Origin: DAOUBA01 sp034432855
GTDB taxonomy: Bacteria; Chloroflexota; Anaerolineae; B4-G1
Reading direction: 5' to 3'
DNA: 29,445 nucleotides
Assembly (NCBI GenBank): GCA_034432855.1
Contig: DAOUBA010000097.1
Coordinates: forward strand, 1-29,445
The notes beneath the pieces were generated by a model. It had not been told where the DNA came from. It made no database searches and saw only the letters and a program-made list of their open reading frames with translations. Positions 7,291-14,776 of this stretch are shown piece after piece. Within the stretch, counting starts at the first letter, position 1. The number at the start of each line of letters is the position of its first letter. A program made the position numbers and the translations under genes.

Positions 7291-7663
7291 CCACCTCCGG
7301 CGGGTGAGCGAGGGTATTGACCAGCGTCACGTGCCGGGCGACGCCGATCAGCCGACGTCTGACATCCTCCGGCGGCTCCGGCTCGATGTGGAGTGTTGCC
7401 TCCAACGTGCCGATGCGTCGTGGCTGCAGGTGCTTCTCATACTCCACTTCGACACTTAGGTGCTCGAACGGAATGCCATGCAGGCGACAGGAGTTGGCGA
7501 CGAACTCGCCTATGCACGCGGCCACCGCCACGGCGAACAATTGCGGCGCGCTTGGAGCCGTGCCCACCTCGCCGTACTCTACCGCCGAGTCCACGCTTAC
7601 CGTATAGTCGTCCACTGTGGCCTGGAAACGCCGCCCTTCGATATGACGCACGGTGATCCTCAC
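7103..7663 (-). CDS. OsmC-family protein with read-through C-terminal tail
   Basis: OsmC/Ohr-like proteins are cytosolic thiol-dependent peroxidases acting on organic hydroperoxides. Residues 1-129 follow the family: an N-terminal beta-rich part, then PQLFAVAVAACIGEFVANSC with the conserved cysteine in AACIG, and a second conserved cysteine in ANSCRLHG. The final strand is PPEVVIRFAE. Family members normally end close to that point (about 135-140 aa). Here about 57 further Arg/Gly-rich residues are read from the antisense strand of the truncated MBL gene, because the native stop is missing. The core is complete and may still fold. Its ATG overlaps the yibE/F stop (ATGA at 7660-7663), so translation is coupled to that gene. 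Confidence 0.85.
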   Translation of the reverse strand: MRITVRHIEGRRFQATVDDYTVSVDSAVEYGEVGTAPSAPQLFAVAVAACIGEFVANSCRLHGIPFEHLSVEVEYEKHLQPRRIGTLEATLHIEPEPPEDVRRRLIGVARHVTLVNTLAHPPEVVIRFAESAFPALPASAAGRWVRSVRRAGQIAPGRGRGARRGGGQGECAPAPADRRCDRNERG

Positions 7664-8880
7664 TCTGTCCCTCCTGCGACGATCTTATCGCGTTCACCCC
7701 AAACAACGGCTGCCCCGGCCCGCGTCTCTGCGCGCCGCACCGCCCAGCGGGCCAGCAGGCTGGCGATCAGCCCGGTGAGCGGCACGGCCAGGAGCAGCCC
7801 GATGCTCCCCACCAGCGTGCGCACGATCTCCTCGGCGACCGGCTCGCGGTTCACCCGTCGCCAGATCGGCTCCGGATAGAGCATAAAGGCCAGCATCAGG
7901 GGCATCGAGGCGCCCACATAGGCCAGGAGCAGCGTGTTGACCATCGCCGCAATGTGGTCGCGCCCGATGTTAAGGCTGCTGCGGAAGAGCCTGTACCAGT
8001 CCAGGTCGCGGTTGACGTTGGCCAGTTCAAAGACCGCCGAAGCCTGCCCCACGCAGATGTCGTCCAGCACCCCCAGCGCGCCGATGATGATCCCGCCCAG
8101 TACCAGCCCCTGCAAATTGACCGTCTGCCCCAGTTCGAACACAATAAACCCCGCCTCCTCGCTCATACCGGTCAGCCGCGCCGCCCTCACGAACGTCCAG
8201 GCCAGCACACCGGTCAACGCCAGGCTGAGGATCATCCCGGCCACCGCCGCGTGCGCCTTGAAATTCCACCCATAGACCAGGTAGGTGGAAACGGTCAGCA
8301 GTGTGACAGCGCCTGCCAGGCTCACAGCAACCGGATCGCGTCCGGCCTTGATCTGGGGCAGGATGAAGGCAAAGATCACCACTAGGCTGAACAGCGTCCC
8401 CAGAAGCGCCCGTAACCCCCGCCCACGTCCTATCAGCGCCACCAATCCCACGAACACCGCCGCGATCCAGATGAGAGACCTCGTGCGGATAAAGTCCGAG
8501 ATGTAGAAGCGTTCGCCGAGCGGGCTGACCGTCCGTTCCACATACACGCGGTCGCCGATGCGAAACAGCCGCTCCTGGCTGATGATGTTGATCGTTCCCT
8601 CCTCGACCGCGATCTCCAGTCCGGCCAGGGAGCCGCCCTCGATGCGCACCAGCACTCGTTGATAGGGCTGCGCGTTGCCTTCACCCAGGTCAATCGTGCC
8701 CTCCTCCAGGATCTCGATCACGCGCGCGGGCATCGTCTCCGTCGTGACCTGCGCCGGGGATTGAGGCTCTTCTTCAGCAGGCTGCTGCCGCGCCAGCCAC
8801 GGCCCCATGAGGATGAGCGCCGCTGCCAGGACGACCATCACACCCAAAGGGATCAGAATAAAGCGTTCCTGGTTCGACAT
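7660..8880 (-). CDS. YibE/F family multi-pass membrane protein
   Basis: A 406-aa membrane protein of the YibE/F family, whose function is unknown. One N-terminal membrane anchor (about residues 8-30) is followed by an extracytoplasmic beta-rich part (about 45-130) and then seven or so membrane segments. Conserved stretches include ALGVLDDICVGQASAVFEL and LFRSSLNIGRDHIAAMVNTL. The ATG at 8878-8880 has GGAGGGG four bases upstream. It lies 21 bp behind the MbfA-like gene and shares a 4-bp ATGA overlap with osmC, giving a three-gene unit. The company of a ferritin-like exporter and a peroxidase suggests a stress or metal context, but this is inference. Confidence 0.92.
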   Translation of the reverse strand: MSNQERFILIPLGVMVVLAAALILMGPWLARQQPAEEEPQSPAQVTTETMPARVIEILEEGTIDLGEGNAQPYQRVLVRIEGGSLAGLEIAVEEGTINIISQERLFRIGDRVYVERTVSPLGERFYISDFIRTRSLIWIAAVFVGLVALIGRGRGLRALLGTLFSLVVIFAFILPQIKAGRDPVAVSLAGAVTLLTVSTYLVYGWNFKAHAAVAGMILSLALTGVLAWTFVRAARLTGMSEEAGFIVFELGQTVNLQGLVLGGIIIGALGVLDDICVGQASAVFELANVNRDLDWYRLFRSSLNIGRDHIAAMVNTLLLAYVGASMPLMLAFMLYPEPIWRRVNREPVAEEIVRTLVGSIGLLLAVPLTGLIASLLARWAVRRAETRAGAAVVWGERDKIVAGGTE

Positions 8881-8901
8881 GGCCCCTCCACGAGAACGAT
8901 G

Positions 8902-9795
8902 CTACACCTCGATCCCGAACACGGCGCGTAGGACAAACCCGATGCCGAAACTCACCGCCGCCACACCCAGGCTCAGCCCCGCCATTTCCAGAAAACGCGG
9001 CTTGAAAGGCATGTCTTTGGCCACGGAGACGTAGTAGTTGAAAAATCCGATGATCAGAACCGCGGCAACCAGGGTGCATGCCAGGCAGACGTAATAGTTT
9101 GTCAGCACCAGGTACGGCAGGATCAGGACCAGCACAGTGATGACATAAGCGACACCTGTGTAGAGCGCGGCCCGCAACGGATTCTTGGTCGTCTCCTCCG
9201 ACTTGGTGGAGAGGTACTCCGATGCCGCCATAGACAGGGCCGCGGCGATGCCCGTGATCGCGCCGGTCATCGCAATCAACCGGGTGTTCTGTAGTGCCAG
9301 CGTCAGGCCGGCCAGCGCCCCAGTCAACTCGACCAGCGCATCGTTCAGCCCGAGGACGATCGAGCCGGTGTAGCGCAACCGCTCCTCGTCCAGCAGCGCG
9401 ATCAGCGCCTCCTCGTGCTCTCCTTCCTCACGGGCAATCGTCTCGGCTTCTGGGAGCGCCGCGCCGAAGGATGCATAGTTATCCTGCGCCCCCTCCTCGC
9501 CCCGCTCCATCAACTTGATGCCGAACGTGAACCCCAGCACCCGGCTGATCAGGCCATACCACCAGACTTTGAGCCGATCCGGGCGAACGTCCTGCCCGGT
9601 GTGTTCGCGCCAGCGGTGGTAATGCCGGAGTTCATCGACGGCGATCTGCTCAAGGATTGCCTTGTTCTCCGGTGGCCTGATGATGCGAGCCAGGCGGGTG
9701 TAAATATGGTGCTCGGTGATCTCGGCCTTCTGATACGCCAGCAGTCGCTGGCGCTCCTCTTCGGTTAGCATTGCCTGTCCCTCTTCTCCTTCCAT
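8902..9795 (-). CDS. MbfA-like fusion: ferritin-like domain plus VIT1/CCC1 membrane domain
   Basis: A 297-aa protein with two parts. Residues about 8-145 form a rubrerythrin/ferritin-like helical domain with the iron-ligand patterns ITEHHIYTRLA, AVDELRHYHRW and EEGEHEEALIALL. Residues about 150-297 form a VIT1/CCC1-type iron/manganese transporter domain, including GLNDALVELTGALAGLTLAL, MAASEYLSTKSEE and four to five hydrophobic helices. Proteins of this architecture (MbfA in rhizobia) export iron and protect against iron plus peroxide. I chose the ATG at 9793-9795 because AGGAG lies eight bases upstream. The in-frame ATG at 9834 lies upstream of the start predicted by the promoter at 9835-9863 and has no ribosome site. 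It is first in a unit with yibE/F and osmC. Confidence 0.9.
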   Translation of the reverse strand: MEGEEGQAMLTEEERQRLLAYQKAEITEHHIYTRLARIIRPPENKAILEQIAVDELRHYHRWREHTGQDVRPDRLKVWWYGLISRVLGFTFGIKLMERGEEGAQDNYASFGAALPEAETIAREEGEHEEALIALLDEERLRYTGSIVLGLNDALVELTGALAGLTLALQNTRLIAMTGAITGIAAALSMAASEYLSTKSEETTKNPLRAALYTGVAYVITVLVLILPYLVLTNYYVCLACTLVAAVLIIGFFNYYVSVAKDMPFKPRFLEMAGLSLGVAAVSFGIGFVLRAVFGIEV

Positions 9796-9834
9796 TTTCA
9801 GCACTCCTGTGTTCTGCGGATGGGGTAGCGTCAT

Positions 9835-9863
9835 ATTGTAGTACGGAACGGGATAAAAGTCGA
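9835..9863 (-). promoter_or_regulatory. promoter of the mbfA-like/yibEF/osmC unit
   Basis: Reading leftwards: TCGACT (9858-9863), 17 bp, TACAAT (9835-9840). Transcription from about 9828 supports the translational start at 9795. The -35 is weak (4/6). No convincing Fur or Irr site is visible. Confidence 0.45.
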
Positions 9864-9897
9864 GCGCCTGACCAGGTCGAGTAGTACCAACGTCTTA

Positions 9898-9927
9898 TTG
9901 TCTACTCCGTTCCTGCAATGCTATAAT
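9898..9927 (+). promoter_or_regulatory. promoter of the CAP-domain gene, apparently leaderless
   Basis: TTGTCT (9898-9903), 18-bp spacer, TATAAT (9922-9927). The expected start is near 9934, only about four bases before the ATG at 9938, so the mRNA would be essentially leaderless. Confidence 0.55.
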
Positions 9928-9937
9928 TTTTGGGAAT

Positions 9938-11191
9938 ATGGCACCCGCACGTGCGCTTTCACTGGCTGGCAGTGTGGCTCTGGCATTCCTGTTTCTTGCC
10001 CTGGTTGCCCTGGGGACAAGTGCACAGGATGCCTCTGGCGGTTATTTGATTCCCCCGGTTTCTACAACGGGAACGGGGGCGGTCTCGCCTGCATATAGCG
10101 GCTGTGGCGGCGTCTGGGGCATACCCTCCAGCAATCCAGAGTATGAGCAAGAGGTGGTAGAGCGGGTGAACGCAGTCCGCGCCCAAAACGGTTTGCCTCC
10201 ACTCAAGCGCTTTTCCCAACTGGACCAGGCTGCCCGTTACTTTGCCACCGATATGGGCCAGGATAACTACTTCAGCCACGACACCTACGACCGCAGCGAT
10301 GGCAACCTGGTGTATGTCTGTAGTTGGATAGACCGGGTGAAGTCGTATTATTCTCCTTACTCTATGCTTGCCGAAAACATTGCGGCCGGTTATAGCACTC
10401 CCGAAAGCGTGATGAACGCCTGGATGAACAGTTCAGGCCACAGGGCCAACATTCTTGGCTCGAGTTGGGAAATCGGCGTGGGCTATTATCAGGGCAGTGG
10501 CAACTACTACCGCTACTGGGTGCAGGATTTTGGAAAGCGCAGTGGAGTCTATCCCCTCATCATTAACCAGGAGGCAGCGCGAACAGATTCGCGCCAGGTA
10601 TCGCTGTACATTTATGGCGCCGGCGTCTGGGATGAAATGCGCCTGCGTAACGATAGCGACCCCTGGACAGCGTGGCAACCCTTTCAGACAACGCTCAGTT
10701 GGACGCTGGGCGTGGGAGTGTATACACACACCGTCTGGGCTGAGTTGAGAAAGGGAAGCAATACGACCGTGACCAGCGATACCATCTATTTGACTTGCTC
10801 TCCTGTCCTCGGTGGATTGCCATCGGGGCTTACCTTCACCTACAGCATTCCAGAGCGACGGCTGCTTCCCGCTGCTCATCAGGTCACGCCTCAAAATGCA
10901 GGAGACTCCAGCCCTCTCACCTGGACGATCACCACCAGCGGGACATGGTTCACCGCATCGCCTCTCAGTGGCGCCACTCCGGCTTCGTTTTTCGTCACGC
11001 CGACAGCCTTTAGCACCGGCACGGTCGCCACCTACAGCGGTGCAATCACAGTGACGGTCGTGAGCCCCGCCGGCATACCCGGGTCGCCACACCGGATAAC
11101 CGTCACACTCCGCGTAGCCCATACAGAATTGACCGAGGTCTACCTGCCCATCGTCATGCGTAACTACCCAGACGCAGACGGCGGATCATAA
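9938..11191 (+). CDS. Secreted CAP/SCP-domain protein with C-terminal LPIVMRN tail
   Basis: A 417-aa exported protein. Residues 1-29 are a Sec signal peptide ending TSA/QD. The CAP (SCP/PR-1-like) domain covers about 65-205, with VVERVNAVRAQNGLPPL, the histidine-bearing FSHDTYDR, MLAENIAAGY and SSGHRANILG. A beta-rich middle region (about 210-300) and an immunoglobulin-like or BACON-like region (about 300-395, with LTWTITTSGTWFTASPLSG) follow. The protein ends VYLPIVMRNYPDADGGS; similar YLP-hydrophobic-RN tails occur on many exported Chloroflexota proteins and may act in sorting. Bacterial CAP proteins are of uncertain function. The gene stands alone between its promoter and a hairpin at 11251-11274. 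A second small hairpin (11179-11198) contains the stop codon. Confidence 0.88.
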   Translation: MAPARALSLAGSVALAFLFLALVALGTSAQDASGGYLIPPVSTTGTGAVSPAYSGCGGVWGIPSSNPEYEQEVVERVNAVRAQNGLPPLKRFSQLDQAARYFATDMGQDNYFSHDTYDRSDGNLVYVCSWIDRVKSYYSPYSMLAENIAAGYSTPESVMNAWMNSSGHRANILGSSWEIGVGYYQGSGNYYRYWVQDFGKRSGVYPLIINQEAARTDSRQVSLYIYGAGVWDEMRLRNDSDPWTAWQPFQTTLSWTLGVGVYTHTVWAELRKGSNTTVTSDTIYLTCSPVLGGLPSGLTFTYSIPERRLLPAAHQVTPQNAGDSSPLTWTITTSGTWFTASPLSGATPASFFVTPTAFSTGTVATYSGAITVTVVSPAGIPGSPHRITVTLRVAHTELTEVYLPIVMRNYPDADGGS

Positions 11192-11198
11192 TCCGCCG
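11179..11198 (+). repeat. palindrome around the CAP-gene stop codon
   Basis: Arms CGGCGGAT (11179-11186) and ATCCGCCG (11191-11198) flank a 4-base loop. The TAA stop occupies 11189-11191. Confidence 0.6.
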
Positions 11199-11250
11199 CT
11201 GTGCCACAAAATGCATCGATGGAGCGAACCATCAAGAGATGGAACGAACA

Positions 11251-11277
11251 ACGGGGAAGCCCTGGCTTCCCCGTTTG
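11251..11277 (+). terminator. bidirectional intrinsic terminator between CAP gene and tRNA-Leu
   Basis: A perfect hairpin with arms ACGGGGAAGCC (11251-11261) and GGCTTCCCCGT (11264-11274), followed on the + strand by a short TTT. It lies after the CAP gene and after the 3' end of the tRNA on the other strand. The U-tract is weak in both directions. Confidence 0.6.
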
Positions 11278-11279
11278 TA

Positions 11280-11360
11280 TGCCCCGGACTGGATTTGAAC
11301 CAGCACGCCTTACGGCACAGGCCCTCAACCTGCTGCGTATGCCTATTCCGCCACCGGGGC
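11280..11360 (-). tRNA. tRNA-Leu (anticodon GAG)
   Basis: All parts of a class II tRNA are present. The acceptor arms are GCCCCGG and CCGGGGC with discriminator A. The D arm has GCG/CGC, and the anticodon stem GCAGG/CCTGT encloses the loop TTGAGGG (anticodon GAG). The extra arm has GCC/GGC, and the T arm is CTGG-TTCAAAT-CCAG. CCA is not encoded. It decodes CUC/CUU leucine codons. A near-perfect promoter lies directly upstream at 11369-11396. Confidence 0.96.
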
Positions 11361-11368
11361 TTGGCCTT

Positions 11369-11396
11369 ATTATACTCTGCCTGCATTGCTTGTCAA
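11369..11396 (-). promoter_or_regulatory. tRNA-Leu promoter
   Basis: Reading leftwards: TTGACA (11391-11396), 16 bp, TATAAT (11369-11374). Its -35 overlaps by five bases the -35 of the divergent plsX promoter. Confidence 0.75.
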
Positions 11397-11418
11397 CTAT
11401 GACCAAGCAGGGTACAAT
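11390..11418 (+). promoter_or_regulatory. plsX promoter
   Basis: TTGTCA (11390-11395), 17-bp spacer, TACAAT (11413-11418). The start would be near 11425, about 28 nt before the plsX GTG. Confidence 0.7.
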
Positions 11419-11452
11419 GCTCGTAACATTTCTGGGCAACAAGGAGTCAGAA

Positions 11453-12445
11453 GTGAGAATCGTACTCGATGCAATGGGTTCGGACACCTACCCCGTCCCC
11501 GATGTCGCCGGGGCCGTGCTGGCAGCGCGGGAATGGGGAGATGAAATCCTCCTCGTCGGACAGGAAGACAAAATCCGCGCCGAGTTGGCCCGACACGACA
11601 CTGCCGGCCTGAGACTGGAGGTCGTTCACGCCCCACAGGTCATCGAGATGGATGACGACCCGGCGTGGGCGGCGCGCGAGAAAATGGCCTCCTCGATGCA
11701 CATGGGGATGGGCCTGGTGCGCGGTGGGCTTGCCGACGCTTACGTGACCGCGGGGAACACCGGGGCCGTCCTGGCGGTGGCGACGCTGCATACCCTGCAT
11801 CGCATTCAGGGCGTGCTTCGCCCGGCGCTGGCGGTGATCCTGCCGCTACCTGCCGGACGCGTCGTCTCGCTCGACATCGGCGCCAACGCCGATTGCCGCC
11901 CCGAATACCTGGCGCAATTCGCGCTGATGGGGGCAATCTATGCCCGCGCCGTCCTGGAATGCGGGGAGCCTCGCGTGGCGCTTCTCTCCAACGGCGAGGA
12001 ACCGGGCAAGGGGAACACGCTGGTCAAAGAAGCCTATCCGCTTCTGAGCGCTTCCGGCCTGAACTTTGTCGGCAACGTCGAGCCCAAAGAGGTGCTCAGT
12101 GGGCAGACCGACGTCGTCGTGCACGACGGCTTTGCCGGCAATGTCTTTATCAAAACGCTGGAGGCCGCAGCCAGGATGCTCACAGACCTGATCCGCGATG
12201 AAATCAAGGCCAGCCCGATCACGGCGGCAGGCGGCCTGCTCGCCAAACCCGCTTTCCGTCGCGTAGGGCGCCGCATTGACCCCTTCGAAGTCGGCGGGGG
12301 GCCGCTCCTGGGCGTCAACGGCGTGGTCATCATCGGCCACGGGCGTTCCAACGCGCGCGCGATCAAGAACGCCATCGGGCAGGCACGCAAAGCGGTGCAG
12401 GGCAACGTCGTGGCCACCATCCGCAGTGGCCTGGAGAAGGAGTGA
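11453..12445 (+). CDS. plsX: Phosphate acyltransferase PlsX
   Basis: Converts acyl-ACP and phosphate to acyl-phosphate, the acyl donor that PlsY uses in the first step of phospholipid synthesis; a soluble or peripheral membrane enzyme. Family features are the start VRIVLDAMGSDTYPVPDVAG, the central AYVTAGNTGAVLAVA, VSLDIGANADCRPEYLAQFA, LSNGEEPGKGN and VVHDGFAGNVFIKTLE, and the end GVVIIGHGRSNARAIKNAI. I start at the GTG 11453 (330 aa) because AAGGAG lies six bases upstream, it lies downstream of the promoter at 11390-11418, and conservation begins there; longer frames read back through the tRNA. The next gene follows after 6 bp. acpP, which encodes its acyl-carrier partner, is about 3 kb away. 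Confidence 0.96.
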   Translation: MRIVLDAMGSDTYPVPDVAGAVLAAREWGDEILLVGQEDKIRAELARHDTAGLRLEVVHAPQVIEMDDDPAWAAREKMASSMHMGMGLVRGGLADAYVTAGNTGAVLAVATLHTLHRIQGVLRPALAVILPLPAGRVVSLDIGANADCRPEYLAQFALMGAIYARAVLECGEPRVALLSNGEEPGKGNTLVKEAYPLLSASGLNFVGNVEPKEVLSGQTDVVVHDGFAGNVFIKTLEAAARMLTDLIRDEIKASPITAAGGLLAKPAFRRVGRRIDPFEVGGGPLLGVNGVVIIGHGRSNARAIKNAIGQARKAVQGNVVATIRSGLEKE

Positions 12446-12451
12446 GACCAG

Positions 12452-13153
12452 ATGCGCGTCATCCGCAACGAGCGCCACATCCGCACGCGCAACTTTATCG
12501 GGCGATACGTGCCGTGGGTCGGTATTCTAACCGTACTGATCGCCTGGTTCATCTCCATCACAAACCCGGGCACCCTGCTCGCAGTCCTGATTATCTTGCC
12601 CGTGGGGTTCATCGTCACTGTAGCGGGGGGCTACTTTGCCGATCGCTACGTAGGGCCGCTGGCGCACCACAGTGTGTTGGTCAAGACACTCAAGGGCCTG
12701 GACGATCAACACCTGCTCGTGCAGTATCTCCTGCCCGCTTCGCACGTTCTGGTCGAGCCGGGCGGCTGCACGGCCTTCGTGGTCAAGACGCAGGGGGGAC
12801 AGGTGATCTACAGCCCGGAGAAGGGCGGGCGCTGGAGGCACATACAGAGGGGCAAGTTCTGGCGGCAGTTCGCCGGCCAGGAGGGGATCGGCCTGCCCGA
12901 TTTTGAAGCCGAGCGCCAGGCGGAGCGGTTGAGGCGCTGGCTGGCCCGCCGGTTGCCGGACGTCGAGGTGCCGGTGCGAGGGGTCGTCGTCTTTGTCCAC
13001 CCCAACGTCACGTTGGAAGCCGACGAGTCACCGGTGCCGGCGCTCCTGGGCAAGAAACTCAAAACCTGGCTGCGCGGACCGGGGAAACTCAAGCCGTTAC
13101 CCGATGACGTGCGCCGCCGGCTGGCGGAAGTGCTGGACGGCATAAAACCGTAG
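12452..13153 (+). CDS. NERD-like membrane-anchored protein
   Basis: A 233-aa protein with two hydrophobic segments near the N-terminus (about residues 21-36 and 40-62). A soluble part follows that resembles the NERD (nuclease-related) domain, with the strand pattern VLVEPGGCTAFVVKTQGGQV and a later VRGVVVFVHPNVTLEAD. NERD proteins are distantly related to Holliday-junction resolvase-type nucleases. I cannot see a full catalytic set, so nuclease activity is not claimed. The ATG lies 6 bp after plsX and has AAGGAG nine bases upstream, so it is co-transcribed with plsX. Its TAG stop lies inside a terminator-like palindrome (13150-13176). Confidence 0.65.
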   Translation: MRVIRNERHIRTRNFIGRYVPWVGILTVLIAWFISITNPGTLLAVLIILPVGFIVTVAGGYFADRYVGPLAHHSVLVKTLKGLDDQHLLVQYLLPASHVLVEPGGCTAFVVKTQGGQVIYSPEKGGRWRHIQRGKFWRQFAGQEGIGLPDFEAERQAERLRRWLARRLPDVEVPVRGVVVFVHPNVTLEADESPVPALLGKKLKTWLRGPGKLKPLPDDVRRRLAEVLDGIKP

Positions 13154-13181
13154 GGACGGGATGACCCCGCCCCTACTTTTT
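13150..13181 (+). terminator. palindromic intrinsic terminator after the NERD-like gene
   Basis: Arms GTAGGGACGGG (13150-13160) and CCCGCCCCTAC (13166-13176) pair with one mismatch and are followed by five T (13177-13181). The left arm contains the stop codon of the upstream gene. The T-tract overlaps the stop codon of the convergent SPFH gene. The element is a close relative of the palindrome at 27434-27460. Confidence 0.8.
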
Positions 13182-14211
13182 ATCCACCCAACTCTTTGAG
13201 TTTGGCCTCCCACTTGGTGTACAGTTTATTGTAGGTTGCCTCGGTGATCTCCCCTGTGGCCAGCCGCGCGTCCAGGTTATCCAGTATGGCCTGGACTTCT
13301 GCGGCCGTCTTGGGGGCGGCGGTCGGGGCGGCCTCCGGGGCTGCCGGAGCCTGCCGGGGTTGCTGCATGCTCTGCACCAGCATCTGCCCCATGGCCGCGC
13401 CCATGCCGATGCCGGCACCCAGGCCCACGCCCGTGCCGGCGCCACCACCGGGCTGCTGGGCTGCATCGCGCATTGCCCGCGCGGCCTGGAACTGCATGTA
13501 GGCGCTCATGTCGCCCAGCGCGCCCATCGAGGCTGCTTCGTCAATCGCCTTGGCGGTCTCCTCGGTCGGCCCCAGGTACTCGACGTAGATCGAGGTCAGG
13601 TTCACCCCACGGGCGGCAAACTCCTCCGCCGCCTTGGCCCGCACCCCCATTGTCACCTCTTCCGCCATCGCGGAGAGTTCGAGAACCGACTTGCCCATCT
13701 CGCCAACGATGTCGGTCAACTTGGTGAGGATGATCGAGCGGAAAAAGTTCTGGATATCGTTGGTGGTATAGATGCCCTGCGTGCCGACGATCTTGTTGAC
13801 GAACAGTTGCGGGTCGGCGACCTGCATGGCATAGGTGCCGCGCGCCTGTACGCGCGCCATGCGCAGCACCGGATCCTTGATCGTGATCGGCGTTGGCGTG
13901 CCCCACTTGAGGTCCAGAAACTCGCGCAGGCTGACGAAATAGACCTCGGCCTTGAAGGGGGTCTGGCCGGAGAATGCCTTGCCGATCACGTCCACCAGGA
14001 GCGGAATATTGGCCGTAGTGATCGTGTGTGGGCCGGGGCCAAAGACATCCAGTGCCCGTCCATCCCGGAAGAACACTGCCGCCTGATTATCGCGGACGAT
14101 CACCTGTGAGCCGATGCGAAAATCGCCGGAGCCCCGCTCGGGGATGCGATGGACGATTTCGGTGCCGGCCTCGTCCACAAACTGCACTATATCGAAGATT
14201 CGCGCTGCCAT
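13180..14211 (-). CDS. SPFH-domain protein with C-terminal SHOCT-like segment
   Basis: A 343-aa soluble SPFH/band-7 protein of the type annotated as YdjI-like or virion-core-protein-like. The SPFH region runs from about residue 25 to 235 (GPGPHTITTANIPLLVDVIG, KWGTPTPITIKDP, EEFAARGVNLTSIYVEYLGP). A Gly/Ala/Met-rich linker (about 250-280) with repeated GxG and a Pro/Ala linker follow. The protein ends in a short helical segment, LDARLATGEITEATYNKLY, resembling the SHOCT oligomerisation motif. No transmembrane helix is evident. Such proteins assemble into large rings or scaffolds at membranes; the role here is unknown. The helical gene 14240-14776 ends 28 bp upstream on the same strand, so the two probably form a unit. 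Confidence 0.85.
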   Translation of the reverse strand: MAARIFDIVQFVDEAGTEIVHRIPERGSGDFRIGSQVIVRDNQAAVFFRDGRALDVFGPGPHTITTANIPLLVDVIGKAFSGQTPFKAEVYFVSLREFLDLKWGTPTPITIKDPVLRMARVQARGTYAMQVADPQLFVNKIVGTQGIYTTNDIQNFFRSIILTKLTDIVGEMGKSVLELSAMAEEVTMGVRAKAAEEFAARGVNLTSIYVEYLGPTEETAKAIDEAASMGALGDMSAYMQFQAARAMRDAAQQPGGGAGTGVGLGAGIGMGAAMGQMLVQSMQQPRQAPAAPEAAPTAAPKTAAEVQAILDNLDARLATGEITEATYNKLYTKWEAKLKELGG

Positions 14212-14239
14212 CGTTTTCTACCTCCTCGGTTTCGCGGGG

Positions 14240-14776
14240 CTATTGTGACGCCCCGGTCTGGCCGCTCTCCAGGATGAGATGCTCGCGTTCGTCGAAGGTG
14301 CTGTTGGCCTCGCGGCAAATATCCCGGACGATGCGGACGGTCTCGAGCAGGCCCTGGCCGGTGGAGATGGCCTCTTGTAGCCGATCGTTGGCCGTGTTCA
14401 GCCGCTCCACGTAATCGAACAGAGCCATGTCGAAGTTATAGATCTGCTCCAGTTCCTTCTGGTTGATCTTGACCGCGTCGAACAACCCGGAATAGCCGTA
14501 ACTGGCGAAACGCACGCGGTCAATGAAGGTCTGCAACTGCGTGATGGCGCTCCCGACGTTATCCACGAGATCGTAGCGACTGTTCTCGATCAGTTCGTTG
14601 ATCGCCACGTCGAGCCGTTTGCGCTGGTCGGCCAGTTTCTCGGCCAGTGTCTGGCGCAGGATTTGATCCGCCTTGCGCCGCTCCTGGCGCTCCTGGTAGC
14701 CCTTCCAGCCGGGGATGATGCTCCCCAACTTTTCCAGGATGTTACGGCTCTCTTCTACTTTACCCAGCACGTCCAT
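14240..14776 (-). CDS. conserved-looking helical protein of unknown function paired with SPFH gene
   Basis: A 178-aa protein that I do not recognise. It is predicted to be almost entirely alpha-helical and highly charged (QERQERRKADQILRQTLAEK, DLVDNVGSAITQLQTFIDRV), with no signal peptide or membrane segment. The ATG at 14774-14776 has a strong AGGAGG seven bases upstream. It precedes the SPFH gene by 28 bp on the same strand, so it may be a partner or cargo of the SPFH assembly (inference). A possible -10 hexamer TATAAT lies at 14850-14855, but no good -35 accompanies it. Confidence 0.65.
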   Translation of the reverse strand: MDVLGKVEESRNILEKLGSIIPGWKGYQERQERRKADQILRQTLAEKLADQRKRLDVAINELIENSRYDLVDNVGSAITQLQTFIDRVRFASYGYSGLFDAVKINQKELEQIYNFDMALFDYVERLNTANDRLQEAISTGQGLLETVRIVRDICREANSTFDEREHLILESGQTGASQ

